Source: CAYHZL01 sp964361075
Lineage (GTDB): Bacteria > Bacteroidota > Ignavibacteria > UBA10030 > UBA8401
DNA: 5,357 nt
Reading direction: 5' to 3'
NCBI GenBank assembly: GCA_964361075.1
Contig: CAYHZL010000226.1
Span: 1 to 5,357, forward strand
Each line of letters begins with the position of its first letter. Positions within the stretch are counted from its first letter, which is position 1. The position numbers and the translations under genes were made by a program. Positions 3,891 to 5,357 of the stretch are shown one piece after another. The notes under the pieces are model-generated. The model was not told where the DNA came from and did not search any database. It worked only from the letters and a program-made list of their open reading frames with translations.

Positions 3891-5357
3891 TTAGTAAGTA
3901 TCCAGAACTTCTTGTTCTTGAATGATAGCAATCTTAAGAATTTTTGATTTACCAATCTTTGGCATATCTATGTATGCAACATAGATACCGCTCGCAACAG
4001 GTAAACCATACTGATTCTTTAGATCCCAGCGTTCAAATTGAGAACTTGGATTATTTCTGCTGATTACCCGAACAAGCTGACCGCCCAAATTGTAAATACG
4101 AATTGTTGCTTCATCGGGCAAATGACTGAATGTTACAAAAGGATTAAAACGATTTGTTTCTGCCGGATTGAATGCATAGTACGGATTTGGAAATACTTGA
4201 ATACGATCTGCTTCTGCTTTTGCAAGATCGGTTTTACTATACTGTGCAGCCCTTGCAGCCGGTGACCATGTATAGAGATCACCAGAAGTAAATCGTAAAC
4301 GTGGAGTAATGACGAACCGTCCTGTATCTTGACTCATCACTTTCAGCGTATCGCTCAATTGTAAATCAACCATATAAACGATTTTTGCTTTGGTGCCACC
4401 GGTTGCCTCGTTTGGTAATGGTGGTTGTGCAAATTGCGAACCTGTAGAATCATAACTTTGATCATAGATCATAAAAAATTCTACTCCTGATCCACCGGCA
4501 ACAATATTCCATTTACCATTTCTATTTTGATCGCGGAATGCAACTGTAAGTTGGCGCGGTGCCGATGGATTACTGTAGTCGTATGCTTTGAATGGAACAT
4601 CAACAAATGGCAGAGTATCTTTGATCACACTTCCACTTGTCCAACCTCGACCAACCATGTAGGTATTATTTGTTAACGTTGTGTTACGAACTAAGCGATA
4701 TGCTTTCTGAGGTTTCGTGGCATCAAATACAACTACAATTGGATAAATATTGGCTAACGGAAATGACGGACCCATTGCACCAAGGTGTTCTCCGGCTCGG
4801 ATACCAGGTAAAGCACCATCGTTAAATCCGGCATACGCATCTCCGCCCCAGTTATCGCCTGTACCTTTAAACCAAGACTTTCCTCCTGTCCATTTAGTTT
4901 CAGTATTACTAACGCCTGCTGCATCATCCACACGAACAAGCATGCCATCAACTGTAACATAGTCGCCATCTGTTCCGCCATAATCGGCACCGAGACTGCG
5001 GCCGCCAGAATACACAACTGTATTTTTTGTAGTATTGGTTACAGAATATGTTTTGGATGTTGCTGTTCCCGTGAATCCCAATTTATACGTATCGGATGTT
5101 AAACGTGAAGGATCAACAACTCCAACAACTACACTTCCTTCTGATGTGCCGGTATGCGAAACACCAGTAATTGTATCCCCGATTGAAGCATTGTATTGAG
5201 TGCCGGAGTTAGGAAGATGCGGGGTAACTTGAATACGTGCAGGTGCAGATTCTAGAACTTGCGGCAAAAATCCCGGAATAGTGGAACGGTAGTATGAAGT
5301 TACCGCCAAATAATATTCCTGCCCGTTGCTGATTGTCGGGAGATCTCGCAAACCATC
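3891..5357 (-). CDS. Secreted protein with T9SS type A C-terminal sorting domain (5' end cut by window)
   Basis: The frame is open to the right edge. The 488 visible residues begin DGLRDLPTISNGQEYYLAVTSYY, which looks like the closing strands of a fibronectin-III-like domain, so the true start lies outside the window. An apparent TTG start at 5351 is internal. The middle (about 45-380) is rich in Thr, Ser, Gly and Asn, as in beta-rich surface proteins, and I recognise no catalytic motif there. The last ~100 residues form a type A sorting domain: VFPNPYYAFN, then a strand series (TIRIYNLGGQLVRVI, WDLKNQYGLPVASGIYVAYI) and KILKIAII near the end. A tail of about nine residues (QEQEVLDTY) follows the final strand. 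The domain directs passage through the type IX system and anchoring at, or release from, the cell surface. The porV-like gene follows at 26 bp. The molecular function of the cargo is unknown. Confidence 0.85.
   Translation of the reverse strand, partial: DGLRDLPTISNGQEYYLAVTSYYRSTIPGFLPQVLESAPARIQVTPHLPNSGTQYNASIGDTITGVSHTGTSEGSVVVGVVDPSRLTSDTYKLGFTGTATSKTYSVTNTTKNTVVYSGGRSLGADYGGTDGDYVTVDGMLVRVDDAAGVSNTETKWTGGKSWFKGTGDNWGGDAYAGFNDGALPGIRAGEHLGAMGPSFPLANIYPIVVVFDATKPQKAYRLVRNTTLTNNTYMVGRGWTSGSVIKDTLPFVDVPFKAYDYSNPSAPRQLTVAFRDQNRNGKWNIVAGGSGVEFFMIYDQSYDSTGSQFAQPPLPNEATGGTKAKIVYMVDLQLSDTLKVMSQDTGRFVITPRLRFTSGDLYTWSPAARAAQYSKTDLAKAEADRIQVFPNPYYAFNPAETNRFNPFVTFSHLPDEATIRIYNLGGQLVRVISRNNPSSQFERWDLKNQYGLPVASGIYVAYIDMPKIGKSKILKIAIIQEQEVLDTY

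Noticed and set aside
5349..5351. TTG as the start of the T9SS substrate gene
   Set aside because: The frame stays open to the window edge, and the residues around it read as the middle of a fibronectin-like domain with no signal peptide.
217..5357. Base-composition shift across the MITE (left genes looking richer in GC than right genes)
   Set aside because: Sampled lines vary too much (some left-hand lines are as AT-rich as the right half) to claim a transfer boundary without a full calculation.

Overview
The window carries four protein-coding genes, all on the minus strand, so transcription runs from the right edge to the left. The organism looks like a member of the FCB group (Bacteroidota and relatives such as Ignavibacteriota). 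The evidence is a type IX secretion (T9SS) type A C-terminal sorting domain on one protein and a PorV/PorQ-type outer-membrane protein encoded next to it. Two of the genes have clear Shine-Dalgarno sequences, unlike many Bacteroidetes proper. The lineage below that level is inference.

Right half (2812-5357): a secreted T9SS substrate, cut at its 5' end by the window edge, is followed 26 bp downstream by a PorV/PorQ-family barrel protein. They look like one operon that makes a cargo and an outer-membrane partner or carrier.

Middle (2572-2811): a 240-bp gene-free strip packed with palindromes. It holds a 144-bp MITE-like element with perfect 18-bp terminal inverted repeats and a possible TTA target duplication. 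Its right arm contains a second, smaller palindromic insert bounded by GTTT on both sides. Removing that insert and one GTTT restores a perfect 29-bp inverted repeat. There is also a lone terminal-repeat-like sequence and a 13-bp-arm hairpin whose base touches the first ATG of the next gene.

Left half (217-2571): a Tat-exported dipeptide epimerase of the enolase superfamily (L-Ala-D/L-Glu type) is followed after 189 bp by an exported class A beta-lactamase-fold serine hydrolase. The hydrolase keeps the SxxK and SDN motifs but lacks the general-base Glu of the omega loop and has KGG in place of KTG. Together they suggest work on cell-wall peptides outside the cytoplasm (inference). A strong intrinsic terminator closes the hydrolase gene. 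Positions 1-171 hold no convincing gene, but a perfect TTGACA box points out of the left edge.

No rRNA, tRNA, CRISPR array or complete transposase gene was seen. The most unusual feature is the layered palindrome-in-palindrome insertion in the middle strip.
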